Origin: Aspidiotus rigidus
Taxonomy: Eukaryota; Arthropoda; Insecta; Hemiptera; Diaspididae
Assembly: GCA_035079385.1 (NCBI GenBank)
Contig: JAVHKY010000074.1
Location: 186,001 to 250,000, forward strand
Length of the DNA stretch: 64,000 nucleotides
Direction: 5' to 3'
The translations under genes were made by a program, and so were the position numbers. The number at the start of each line of letters is the position of its first letter. Position 1 is the stretch's first letter. Below are positions 35,701 through 45,560 of the stretch, piece by piece. The notes under the pieces are model-generated. The model saw nothing but the letters and a program-made list of their open reading frames with translations. It did no database searches and was not told the DNA's origin.

Positions 35701-36870
35701 TTTTGTATTGCTGTAGGTTGAGCTTATGCTACCCCTGGTTCATGGAGACTAAAGGTAGGCCTAGTGTAGTTTATGAAGGCTAAGAAGTGGTACCCCAATC
35801 CTGAAATCTGCAAGCACGACATCATCAGTCGTGACCCAGCGGGACAGTATAAGGAAGACTCGAGCAGTATCACTTTTAGGCCTATTCTAACTGAAACTGT
35901 TTGGAGGCTCAGCAGAGGAGTAAAAGTTCTCGGGAATAGAAGAGAGTTGATAAGAGAGAGCAGATGAAGTCGCGAGCTGATGACATCACTTATGTTGGTG
36001 TCCTCGAGTAAGCCTCTGTGGACTGGATAGCTCAACTTACAGTACACCATACCTTTATTAATCCTAGAACAAGGGCAAAACCGAGCGAATCGAATGAGGC
36101 CCCCTGAGCTAGATAGCTTATCTTATACTATAGCGCGTCTATACTAATCTAAGAACGCCCCGTACGCCTCTGGAAAAATTCACAGCTGCCAGAAAATCTC
36201 TCTTTTTGAATCATGTCTAGAAGCGCCAGTGTAATTGCTTGTAACCCCGCCACTCTTCCTTGTTGGAGTGTGATGAGATTAATATTACCGATATCAATGG
36301 AGTCCATTATTTGTTTCTAGTTTTATCTAGGAAGACTCAATGAGAGGAATATCAAGCTTTAAGGCTCTTCGATTTATTCTAAGGACTTATTAGGCTTTTT
36401 GGCTTGCAAAGAAGAAGTAAGGAAATATTAGAAATCGTATCTAAAATGATGAATCCTACTAACTTCTTGTGTATAAAACTTTGAAGTAAACTGTGAAAAG
36501 GTGTAGGTAGACACTTTGATACATGCAGTAATGGAACGTAACAGAATTTCTTGCTCATGAACTTTTTTGGAGCACAAGATGCTCCTTCAATTTGTGTCAA
36601 TGAGACCTATATTCAAAAGCTTCCCAAATTTGTTTCTTTTGTTTTGTAGAGTACTAGTAAAATCAGATTTATATAAACCTTGTAGGTATTCTTGTCATTC
36701 AACAAAGATAATACTTTTTATGGTCAACACGTTTTTCCAGGAAAACAGTGACACGTCCCTTGTGAGGACAAGGAGATTGTCGTTATCTGAAATTCTTTTT
36801 GTGTACAATATCTTTGGAGAGAGTTTCTACCCTGAAATTATTTTCTCCTTTGTGTCATCCAATAGTTTGA
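32732..36870. other. 4.1 kb with no supported gene
   Basis: No coding family motif on either strand. A poly-T run lies at about 34989-35010. A dispersed-repeat copy lies near 35470. Frames at 35724-36050 and 36567-36893 have no recognisable feature. The segment 33040-33200 has a short protein-like minus reading that I could not identify. Confidence 0.4.
35469..35560 (+). repeat. Dispersed repeat copy 2 (TTTGACATGTTTCAT family)
   Basis: TTTTTGACATGTTTCATATC, then a diverged middle, GCCCCTGATTTCAAAATTTT and a C-rich CCCCCTCCC. The layout is the same as at 7041 and 63033. Confidence 0.5.
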
Positions 36871-36874
36871 ATAC

Positions 36875-37040
36875 CATTGATCACCGTCCGTAGGGCATTC
36901 ATTAGGCACTGCTCGAAGTTGCAGTGCATTATGCGAGGGTTCATTGCTGGGACAAATTCTACCAGTTTTTGCAGAACCACCTAGTGCAGCGCTTCTGTTA
37001 TGCGTACCGTAATGACCCACGCAACAGGGTACGTCTAAAA
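36875..37040 (-). pseudogene. MULE transposase core scrap
   Basis: The minus-strand frame reads YPVAWVITVRITEALH, a stop, then LQKLVEFVPAMNPRIMHCNF and EQCLMNALRTV. The blocks P--YVLM--KTE--Y--V----------P--IM-DFE-A--NA---V match the middle of MULE-type transposases, with the catalytic D of the MSDFE block changed to N (HCNFE). There is one in-frame stop and no flanking structure. It lies just downstream of gene X and is unrelated to it. Confidence 0.6.
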
Positions 37041-37390
37041 AAGAGCAAGGAAATAATTTTTCCAATTTTATAGTAATTTGCCTGCGTGGTGCTTACTCTT
37101 CTCCTTCGAATTGGTTTTCTTACTCTTATTCAACTCAAAAAAATTCGGCAAAATTCGACGACTCTTGGTAGATGTAATGAGGAACCAAAATTAGCGTTGG
37201 TCTCAATGAAGAGAAGAGCTGAGTGTAGTAGGTGTCCATTTATCAGGAAACCTTTGTCGTTTCATCGGAATGTATCCACGTTTCGAAGTATGAAAAAAAC
37301 TATTTCAAAATACATTCTGTTTTTCATTCAACGAAATGTACATAATTATCAATAAAGAAGAAAAACTGGTAAGTACTGACAACCAGTGGT

Positions 37391-38979
37391 TTACATTACT
37401 GCAATTGATGGGATTAACTCAATTCGTTTATTGCTCTCGTACTCCTCTTCACTGCGTTTCCTTTTCGCGGTTTCTACACTCGGGAGACTCGTTTCATCAA
37501 ATGACGAATTGATCATATCGATATCTTCTTCAGTCAATACCTTGGTTGAATAGGTTGGATACCTGAAAGTACGGAATTAAATGAGTGCGATATTGTTCCT
37601 CTCGAGGCTATTGAAGAACGCATGTGTTCTTCTAACTTCTCTGAAAATTCTGATTATTGAAATATTTACATTATTAAAATATTCTAAGAACAGGATAAAT
37701 GTTGAAATGTTCGCCGTCGGGCATCACTGAGGAGAACTCACGAAAAAATTTACCCCTGGTTTTGGTCCAGGTACAATGACGTTCTCTCACCAAAAGTACT
37801 TACCGCAGGGGATCAAAATGTCTGGAGGTCAAGAACTTGACTAACTTTGTTATTTGGTTTGTCTCCGTTTCATTTATTATGCGTTGTGCATTTCATTTGA
37901 TGTTGGAAAACTATCTCCAGGCTTTCAATCCGTCGTGGATCATTCTATTATTGAAAGCTGGGTATGATTTTGAAATAATTATGTAGATTTGTCCCCAAAG
38001 AGGAACTCGAAACTTCCAGACTATCTAAACGGAGATCTTGTATAACGTTGTGATTCATTTTTTTTACGGAAACGCAGTGAAAATTATTTCATTTGTGATC
38101 ACTTTTGCGAAGAGAAAAAGAAACTTTGCATCATTGGACGAAGGGACAAGATGAGAACTCCTTTTTCCCGGAAAGATGCTGGCGACGGCAGTAATATTAT
38201 CATTCAAAATTGAAATATTTTATTCGGAACAAAAAAAAACTATCTTACTTATTTAACACGCCCAAGAGAGACTCACTCCCCTGAGGAACGTTAATGTAGA
38301 AAATGAAGTCGACTTACCAATAACGGATTTGACCTGACCTACATCTGAAACAATTCGTATTCCTACGTCTCTTCGCGATCGCCACCTTACTGACTAGATA
38401 AACGAATCCATCTAATCGCTCTTCCAAAATGTACGCTTGATCATCTCTTATACCGCCGAAAGTAAGAAATGGCTCTAGCTCTGGTCCGCGGTACTTGGGG
38501 AAAATCATGTTATCGAGACCACATTGAAGAAGTATAATCGATTTCGGTTTCGCATGAATTTTCTGATAATTTACTACATGTGCTTTGTAAGTTGCCATCA
38601 TTGCCGTAACAGGTTCCTTGAAATCTCCCAAATTGATCTGCTTATAGTTCCTGTAAATTCGTACGCATTGTTTTGCCATATCACGCCTCGTCATACGATC
38701 GAGCGCCGGCCATCTCGCGACATTAGTATCTGAAAACATTTCGAGTTGAGTTGTGATGTGGTCATTGAGAGAGGTATGCGAGTTCAATTTCTTAAAGATT
38801 ATTTTCTTATGTGGGCCGCAAGTTTGTTGGGTATTTGAAAAAAAAAAAAATTCAACTATACCTGAATAGTAACTATCGAAATCGGATTCAATGCTCATTA
38901 AGGAAATTTTCGGTTGTTTTACTTGCCCGTCTGAAACAGTTAGTGTTACGACAAGTATTACCGAGAAAAATAAACACAT
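37391..38979 (-). CDS. Gene X: probable secreted protein, 3 exons, 233 aa
   Basis: Three exons with consensus splice sites join without stop: exon 1 38862-38979, intron 38730-38861 (CAG|GTATAG to TTTTCAG), exon 2 38318-38729, intron 37563-38317 (TTG|GTAAGT to TTTCAG), exon 3 37391-37562. The sum is 702 nt, exactly 234 codons. Intron phases are 1 and 2. Residues 1-19 (MCLFFSVILVVTLTVSDGQ) form a signal peptide, so the product is probably secreted. Exon 2 starts TNVARWP and holds QCVRIYRNY, ILLQCGLDNM and CFRC. Exon 3 is acidic and basic with AKRKRSEEEYE. Gene Y at 59.8 kb is a divergent paralogue with RWP, C-R-Y--Y, LG, CG and Y-L-E in the same order and the same first intron position. I do not recognise the family; the function is unknown. 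The open frame happens to run through intron 1, whose 132 bp is a multiple of three, so an intron-retaining form is possible but would insert an F-rich segment. Confidence 0.75.
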
Positions 38980-39024
38980 TATTTCACTCGCGAGACCGTA
39001 TTTCCAAACACTATCAAACTTGAA

Positions 39025-39061
39025 CTACAGAATGAAAATTGAACGAAAGCGAATAATATAC
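39025..39061 (-). promoter_or_regulatory. TATA/Inr core promoter candidate of gene X
   Basis: On the minus strand TATATTATT (39060-39052) lies 27 nt before the A of TCATTC (39035-39030), which matches the arthropod initiator TCAKTY. This would give a 5' UTR of about 54 nt before the ATG at 38979. Confidence 0.5.
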
Positions 39062-40390
39062 GCATTCTAACTATTGTCTTTTCTGAACACTACGCTACAC
39101 ATAGACATAAAGCAGCTGGTTTCTGCGCACATTTCTACTATTTAGACTTCCTCCTCTCTAGAATACCTGACTTCGGTAGAAAACACTTGAATGCCTGTAA
39201 TTTTTTGTATTGTCATTGATTAGAAGATGAGTATTGAGGTAAGTATGGCAATGACCGCCAGTTTAAAAATGAAAATGATATTTGTCTGAAAAACTTCATA
39301 ATTATACGAGAATTCTATTAAAAATATATTTTCCATGTCTAGTACGAAGTGTGACAATTGAGTATCCGGAAAATCGTCGGGAAAATGTTGTATAATTTTT
39401 TCATTCGGTGCCAGGTCAGGTGAGTTGTGAGGATGTTCGAGGACGGTGGTCGCTGTAGTGGTCAAAACTTGACGCGTCAAGTCTGTAGAAGTCGAATATT
39501 TGAATCTCTATCATAGCGTTGGTGAATTGGAATCATCTAGGAAGAAGTAGAAAAATATAGCTTGAACCTTCCTTTCCCAGTGTGAATTCTCATACCTTAT
39601 GTAGGGATGAGTATTTTTTGCAAAACGATTCTACCAGAATGCACAAAATGTAACTTTTCTGGTCGAAATAAAGTATGATCCGGGAAAACTGAAAAATATT
39701 CATGATCAGATTTCTTGAAAATCAAACTTTTAGATTTTGCTCTTAAATTTATGAACATAATTATAATTCTAAATAAGGCATACATTGCTGTGACCAGACA
39801 TTAACGAAAGGTTAATGTGGGCTTGTGTGAAGCGACTGTTCGGCTTCATGAGAAGACTTTAGATTGATACTTGGCTAACCTTTCACATATTTCTTCTCCA
39901 AGAGAGACTAATGCATCCATTTCAACATGCTTTCCCTGCCATACAGAAGAATTCGTCATGTGACAACCTGAAATTCATCCTTTAGGTCCATATACTTAGC
40001 CTTTTGGCACGTCTGAGCTTTCTTTAAGAGAGGCTCAAATTCATCCTCGGCCCTGGAAAAAGTTGCTATGCTCGATTCTAACATAAGTGCATATCACACA
40101 ATATGCTGGGTGTCCACCTCCTTGACACTTGGTGATGCAGACATGCGATTACATTTTTTCAATGTTTCTTTAGAAATGAATACCGGTTTGTTTATAGGAT
40201 GGTCATTCACTACAAGTGATACAACAAGATCTGAGGGGTAATTGTTTCGTCTTTTGGCACGCCATTTCTTGAGAATGTTATTAATATATCTTGTTTGTCA
40301 TCACAGACTAACCAGCGTGCTGCACATCCAACGAAGGAAAAATTTTCTGTATACTTTCAAAAGCGTCGCTCTCATGATTTTTGCCATATT
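39062..40390. other. 1.3 kb, mostly unexplained
   Basis: Short frames at 39220-39480 and 39597-39785 have no motif. From 39900 to 40380 the minus strand has protein-like pieces (for example NDHPINKPVFISKETLKKC near 40170) that precede the end of the BEL/Pao gag relic. They may be another transposon scrap that I could not assign. Confidence 0.35.
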
Positions 40391-41499
40391 CTAAAGCAGC
40401 AGCCTGAAATATAACCATAGATATATCTTAAAGTTGCCGCATAGTCGCAATTTCTTAATCGCCTCAAATCTTTCTGGAGGTTTCATATTTTCAAACGTTG
40501 AACATTCCGTCAATGGATGGTTCTTACTACACAGTGGGCAAGAGGTGGATTTATTCAACTCTAACGAATTAACAGAACAGGCATTCAAAGTTACCTTCTT
40601 AAATTCAAGTTTTTGTTTCGTTTTTCTGTCTTCCACCATGACTCGTGAATAAAGCATAAAAGCTAAGATCGACGACCCTTCTTCTACTTTTTCCCCACTT
40701 GCTTTTAAATTTCTGACATTCAAATCAAAATTATCCCACAGCGTAGGTAACTGATTTTCAAAACGTATGGCTTCAGTTGCGAACAGGCTTTTGAAATGAT
40801 CTTTGACGATTGCGCATCTGTTATCGAAACGATTAATTAATCTTTCCCACGCTTCGGTGAAACCCTAGTCTTCAATATCAATATCTTGTACCAGTCGGTT
40901 ACTTTTTTGATGTTCTTTCAAGGCTTCCTTCAGATAGGATAATCGTTCCACATTTAATAAATCCTTATTCAAAATCACAAGTTTTGTAAAAACGTGTTTG
41001 AAAGAAAGCCAAGTTTTCCTTGTACCGTCGAATGATGGCACTTTCAATCTTTCCATTTTTAATTTACTGGAGCTATCGTACTTGCTCGTGTGACTGAATT
41101 CTCACCAACATTATTTTGTGCACTTTTCGCGCTTTTCAAATGTAAATATTTTGCTTCTCCTTTGTTCATAAATTTTGTGATTTCCACCAAAAAATTATTT
41201 ACCTCTTCTTCTTTTTCGATTTCTTCTGTGTTGACATCTTCATAACGGTCGAGCAGATCGAAATATTCAGTTGTTTTTTGTTTGTACACTACCTTTAGGG
41301 CACGTACCTCTTTTAGACTCGTTTCAAGCTGAAACATCACATCATCCGTTTCTTGTTCGCCTACCGTTACCAAGTCTTTGAGGTCGTCGATGATTGCCCT
41401 TATTTCGCGTTTCTGGCGACGGCATTCCCTCTGAACCGATTTGGCTAGACATCTTGATTTCATCCGGTTTGGTGGACCAAAAAATGTTTGCGAAAACAA
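40391..41499 (-). pseudogene. BEL/Pao retrotransposon gag relic (copy 2)
   Basis: Minus-strand gag pieces in order: an N-terminal coiled-coil-like region (41499-41059, DLKDLVTVGEQETDDVMFQL), then after a frameshift LKVPSFDGTRKTWLSFKHVF with ERLSYLKEAL (DUF1759-type), a TAG stop at 40865-40867, AWERLINRFDNRCAIVKDHF, and a zinc knuckle block CPLCSKNHPLTECSTF followed by KKLRLCGNF. This is the usual gag layout of BEL/Pao elements, which packages the RNA. The reading is lost after 40391. No protease, RT or LTR was found nearby. Confidence 0.75.
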
Positions 41500-41652
41500 A
41501 CAAAGAACTTAAGTTATTTAACTTTTTAAAAGAACACTTCTTTTTATATTTGACATTATTTTTTGACAATGACAATCATTAATTTTTTTTTACTATCTTT
41601 TTTTATCTCTGATTGGATTAGTGGACTGTATCTATGTATTTTGGTATTTAGT

Positions 41653-42010
41653 TCAGTGACTAGCCACCAGGCGGTGGTAACAAACAAACGTTAACAGGTA
41701 GAGCTCTTTTATACGTTTCTGATCAAACGTAGCTAGGATACCCATTGTTTTTAAATCTTCTGCAACGATTTCTAATAAAATTTCACTGATTTCGGCTGTA
41801 TGCAAAATGTATATCTTGGCATACTTCCATGCATCTTGAGTATCAATACCAGCGCCTACAAAGAACGTATAATATATTTTACTTTTTGACACGTTTTGAG
41901 CTTTTCCAAAACGGAACCATTTCTGCATTTGCGGTTTTTTAGAACAAAGCTATATCGTCACTATCCGAAATTGTTTCCGATGAAGATGCTGTGCTAGTAT
42001 CCAGCATACC
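41653..42010 (-). pseudogene. SAM-like domain fragment
   Basis: An acidic Ser-rich segment (SSSETISDSDDIALF, about 42000-41945) and a stop precede a 91-residue frame with IYYTFFVGAGIDTQDAWKYA, then ISEILLEIVAEDLKTMGI. The pattern FF--AGI----A--YA--F----I----L-D---EDLK-MGI is that of SAM-type domains as found in C19orf47-like proteins and in some transposon gag proteins of insects. It lies directly upstream of the BEL/Pao gag relic but in a different frame. Whether it belongs to that element or is an independent remnant is unclear. Confidence 0.4.
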
Positions 42011-43617
42011 ATCATGTCAGTACAGATGCTGACATCCCAGTTGATTAGCTCCATAAGAGATGGTTGTTTTTCACTAATAGACTAAGGAAATAGCAAAAAT
42101 CTCACAGTTAGACTTCATTGTTTTTTTTTTTTTTTTTTTTCAGTACTAAACAAAATACCCGGTTTAATAAAGCTCCGTTCGAAAATATAACTTTTGTGAG
42201 CGGAATATCTTTTTCAACACTAAAATAAATCGAAAAGTTCGTCTTTAACGCTCAATCAGTTTGACGAATTCATCCAGACTGTGTATAGACGCATACGCGG
42301 AGTAAACAAAGCACTGGAAAATGGTATTCAAATCGACTTTAAAAGTTTCACTAATTAGTATCGTTCTATAAAATCACCATCAGTAGTGCTTTCAAACATG
42401 TAAATTGATATTGATTCATTTAACAACATCAAACGAATTCACAGCACGATAATGTTGTCTTTTTCCTGGCGAATATACATTTGTTTGATTTGAAACTTTT
42501 CACTTTGTAACCGAAACGTACGGAACCAACTTCGAGTCGCCTTGATTATCTATATGGCAGAGCAGAGCATTTTCTCAAAAAATGTTTAATCAAAATTGCT
42601 CGCCCGTTCAAATATTTACGGAATGTTTTTGGAAATGATGTTTGCGAAGCTATGTATTATTGTAATAATACGAGTCACAATACAACTGAGGGCGACGGTT
42701 CTGCTATTTTACCCTTGTTGTTTTTTTGTATATCCCAAAAGCAGAACATTCTTTGACATAAATGCCAACTTTTAATCATTATTTTCGTACCAGCTACGCT
42801 TAGACACTCGTTGGGAAAAATCTCTCGCTTCTAAACTTATTCCTTCAATTAAATACCAAACATTAGTTTTTCCATCAGGTATCACCTGAAAACGTACATG
42901 CATCTGGCGCGGCACAGAACGATTCATTAATAAGGCCAATTTAAAATTCTTTTATCTCTGCTATCGTCGACTTTAAGCCTTCGTAGTGTATTTAAAAAAT
43001 GGAATTACAAGTTGCAATTTTCACTGACGAAGAACTTGAATGAATTATTGAAAAGAACAAAAAAAGAATCAATAATGATGATTATAATAAGAAGAAGAAA
43101 TGGAGAATATGAAAGTCGAAACAAGTATACAGAGTATCTAGATGAAAATCAATTGAAAACTATAACTTTGGTTGAAATTATACGGAGAACAGTTTCTGAA
43201 GATGTAAGATGACTTTCTGTACCCCCGTGGGAATTTTTCAAACACAAGGGTAATGAGAGGAGATTGTTTGATGTTATCTGCAGAAAGCTCCACTGCAAGA
43301 AAAAGATTTGAAATTTTGTCATAAGTTTTTCAGAGGTGGTAAGGGTTAGTACTTCAGGATTGAATTGCACATAAAGCTTTGTTGGCAAGGCTAACTATAA
43401 TTTTTTTGTTACCAAATAGTTTTTTTAGTGTAGATTTTGTAATTCTGTTGCTAGCATCTTCAATAGATGAGTTATTCTAGGAAGACCAACTGGAAGTGTT
43501 CTAAAATAATCAAGTGTTATCATATTGAAATTAATGCGTTCTTGTATGTTACAATTATGGTTGATCATATTAATACAAAAGTTGTACTCTACGAGCGAGT
43601 AGCGAAATATTAAAACC
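42011..43617. other. 1.6 kb with no supported gene
   Basis: A poly-T run lies at about 42119-42140. Around 43190-43390 the minus strand has a protein-like but broken reading (VELSADNIKQSPLITLVFEK) that I could not identify. Nothing else is seen. Confidence 0.35.
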
Positions 43618-44606
43618 ACACTAAACACACCGCTAAGATCTTTCGGTTAAACAACCATCCTCGGAGCGCGAAAGAAAGCGACTAATATCCAATCCAATAT
43701 CCAACAACAACGAAGACAGAGAAATCAATTTGAGGATCCATGATTGAACCAGCGAGTTATCGAAGTGTGAATCATTCTTATGGACTAACTCAACCAGACC
43801 CTCATCAGGAATATACCTGTTTAAGACGGTGAAGTCTTCATTATTCCACCCATATTTACCAAAGCCAACCGATTGAAGTACGAATTCTCCCTATGGATGA
43901 AGGCCTTAGAAGCGTCCTTGAACTTGAGGCCACTTTCGATAAGGTGATCGGCAGAGGCCGACTTATCCAAATTACTCTTCTCCCAAGCTTTTTTATGCTC
44001 ATCGATTCTAATTTGGAGCTGACGGCCGTCATTCCTATATAAACTCCGGTGCAATTGTTGCAGGCTATGCTGTAAACACCACTCCTCTCGGCTAGAGGAA
44101 TGGGGTCCTTTAATTTTACAAATAAACTTTTTACCGTGTTGGTATTATAATATGCCGGACGGAACCCGGAAGGACTGAGCACACGGCCCAACTTCAACGA
44201 AAAACTACCCAAGTAAGGAAGTCTTAATCCTGGGGAGGGGAGGTGGTAGAATCGAGGCTTTTTGGTAAGCCTCCTTCGGACCATTAAATCGATGTGCACC
44301 CTCACTTGATTCACTCTAGCCAGGTACTCAATTGTTCTTAGTTCCTTTCGGAAAGCGTCCTGACTCAAAGGTATATGAGTCAGGCGATGGATCAAGCTAT
44401 TGAAGGTAGCGATCTTATGTGCAGCTGGATAAAAGGACGATTTGTGGATTTTGATATCGGTCGACGTTTCTTTTCTATAGATTCCAAATTCATGGACGCC
44501 ATCTCTAACGAAAATGGACTAGTCCAAAAAATTTATTAATGAGCCACCAACTTCCAGGGTGAATTTTATGGAAGGGTATTGGCTATTTAAGTAAGTGAGA
44601 AGGTAT
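43618..44606 (-). mobile_element. Penelope-like element, copy B (3' part)
   Basis: The 3' third of a Penelope-like element on the minus strand: the end of the RT (FTLEVGGSLINFLD region near 44560), the SSFYPAAHKIATFNSLIHRL linker, the GIY-YIG endonuclease and a 3' UTR with hairpin GGTT-GTTT-AACC followed by GAAAG. The upstream side stops where the CAGG-motif MULE element begins at ~44607, and no Penelope sequence resumes beyond 45560. Either the rest was deleted or the junction was rearranged. Confidence 0.8.
43821..44395 (-). pseudogene. Penelope-like GIY-YIG endonuclease (copy B)
   Basis: The frame from 44395 contains RVNQVRVHIDLMVRRRLTKK, LPYLGSFSLKLGRV and GVYSIACNNCTGVYIGMT. A frameshift just after YIGMT (near 44040) moves the rest to the frame ending at 43821: GRQLQIRIDEHKKAWEKSN, then SADHLIESGLKF and FIHRENSYFNRLAL. 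The intact-looking Arg in LQIRIDEHK contrasts with copy A. It is closely related to copies A and C but is not their direct duplicate. Confidence 0.85.
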
Positions 44607-44705
44607 ACTGACATTCACCTGGAGCCGCTTACCTGAAAGACATTTGCCTGAAACCAATCGCCTGACAAAAAAATTCAACGTTCTACATTATTTTATTAAT
44701 TTTCT

Positions 44706-45310
44706 TCAAGATATCCGAACGTTATAGCTCAGAGTTCTGAGATAAGAAATGATGTCACTGTTCCCCTTGTATGTGTTATATTGCGCGACGATGCCCTGAA
44801 TCCTGTCTTGCAGCTCCAACCATTTTTTCCTGGGTACAACCTTCACCCGCTTCCCGAGTGAAAGCTCCGCTATCGACGATTCCGTGGCAGCCTGTTCTCT
44901 CTGCAACTCACGTATAAAAGTGTATATGTCAGGGTGGCTTTTTCCGACTAACTGGTTGAATCTACGAGTTATTGTGCCACCCCTCAGAGCAGTTATTAGT
45001 TTTGTGCGATTTATTGAGCGCATTCTGGTAACTACGCCATTTTTGGGGGGGATACCGCGGAGGGATTGCTCGGCGCCGGCCTCGGCGAGGTCTACCGGTT
45101 ACGTACGTATTTTGAAAGTAGTCCAGTATAGGTTCTATTTCTTCGGGTGCTTCAGCAGCCAATAAGTCGAATGCATGTGCTACTTCGTCCTCCGGCACAA
45201 AGGCCAATGCGAGCACCATGTGGGTGGAACGGCGTACAGAATGATCTTCCGGATCCCTGTAGGCACCTTGCAATCCCTCGGCTTGTACCCTCCTGTACAT
45301 GGATTGGCCG
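44706..45310 (-). pseudogene. MULE-type transposase C-terminal fragment
   Basis: The upstream frame (45300-44962) contains VQAEGLQGAYRDPE, MVLALAFVPEDEVAHAFDLL, IEPILDYFQNTYVTGRPRRG and TNNCSEGWHN. The next frame (45023-44706) continues RRFNQLVGKSHPDIYTFIRE, then AATESSIAEL and YLRTLSYNV. The series Y--ILDYFE-TYIG / N-ART-N-VEGWHR-F----H-HP-IW-FI--L--EQ is the C-terminal part of MULE transposases abundant in arthropods. One frameshift falls between EGWHN and RRFNQ (near 44970). The DDE catalytic core lies outside this fragment. Confidence 0.75.
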
Positions 45311-45397
45311 AGGTGAAAGTAGCAGCAACTAACAGGTACCCTGGAGAACGGCTAAATGCTCTTTCCGGTACGTCATAATTTTGAGGTGAATCTACTG

Positions 45398-45552
45398 TCA
45401 GGCGAAAACTTTCAGGGACATGTTTCGTCAGGGAAAAAGTTTCAGGCAAATGTCCGTCAGGTTCTTTGTTTTCAGGCAAATTTATTTCAGGTTAATCGTC
45501 TGTCAGGTTTCTCTCTGTCAGGATTTCATTTGTCAGGCAAATGTCTTTCAGG
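45398..45552 (+). repeat. Eleven TCAGG motifs at a 14-16 bp period
   Basis: TCAGG starts at 45398, 45412, 45428, 45442, 45457, 45472, 45487, 45503, 45518, 45533 and 45548. The spacers differ in sequence while the motif and spacing are kept. Because 15 bp is five codons, part of the array also reads as a repeating LSG-type peptide, which I take as a by-product. Probably transposase binding sites. Confidence 0.8.
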
Positions 45553-45560
45553 TAAGCGCC

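Larger units (their letters stand above)
44607..45560 (-). mobile_element. MULE/foldback-type element with TCAGG arrays
   Basis: A ~950-bp element whose ends are inverted copies: the left side has GCTTACCTGAAAGACATTTG and the right side the reverse complement. Both ends are built from repeats of TCAGG spaced about 15 bp apart: three CCTGA units plus one CCTGG on the left (44618-44665) and eleven TCAGG on the right (45398-45552). The centre encodes a MULE-type transposase fragment. Tandemly repeated inverted ends recall foldback/NOF-type MULEs. No clear 8-9 bp target duplication was found; the left side abuts Penelope copy B. Confidence 0.65.

Noticed and set aside
35724..36050. 108-residue minus-strand frame
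   Set aside because: No recognisable motif, Leu/Ser-rich chance composition, overlapping open plus-strand frame.
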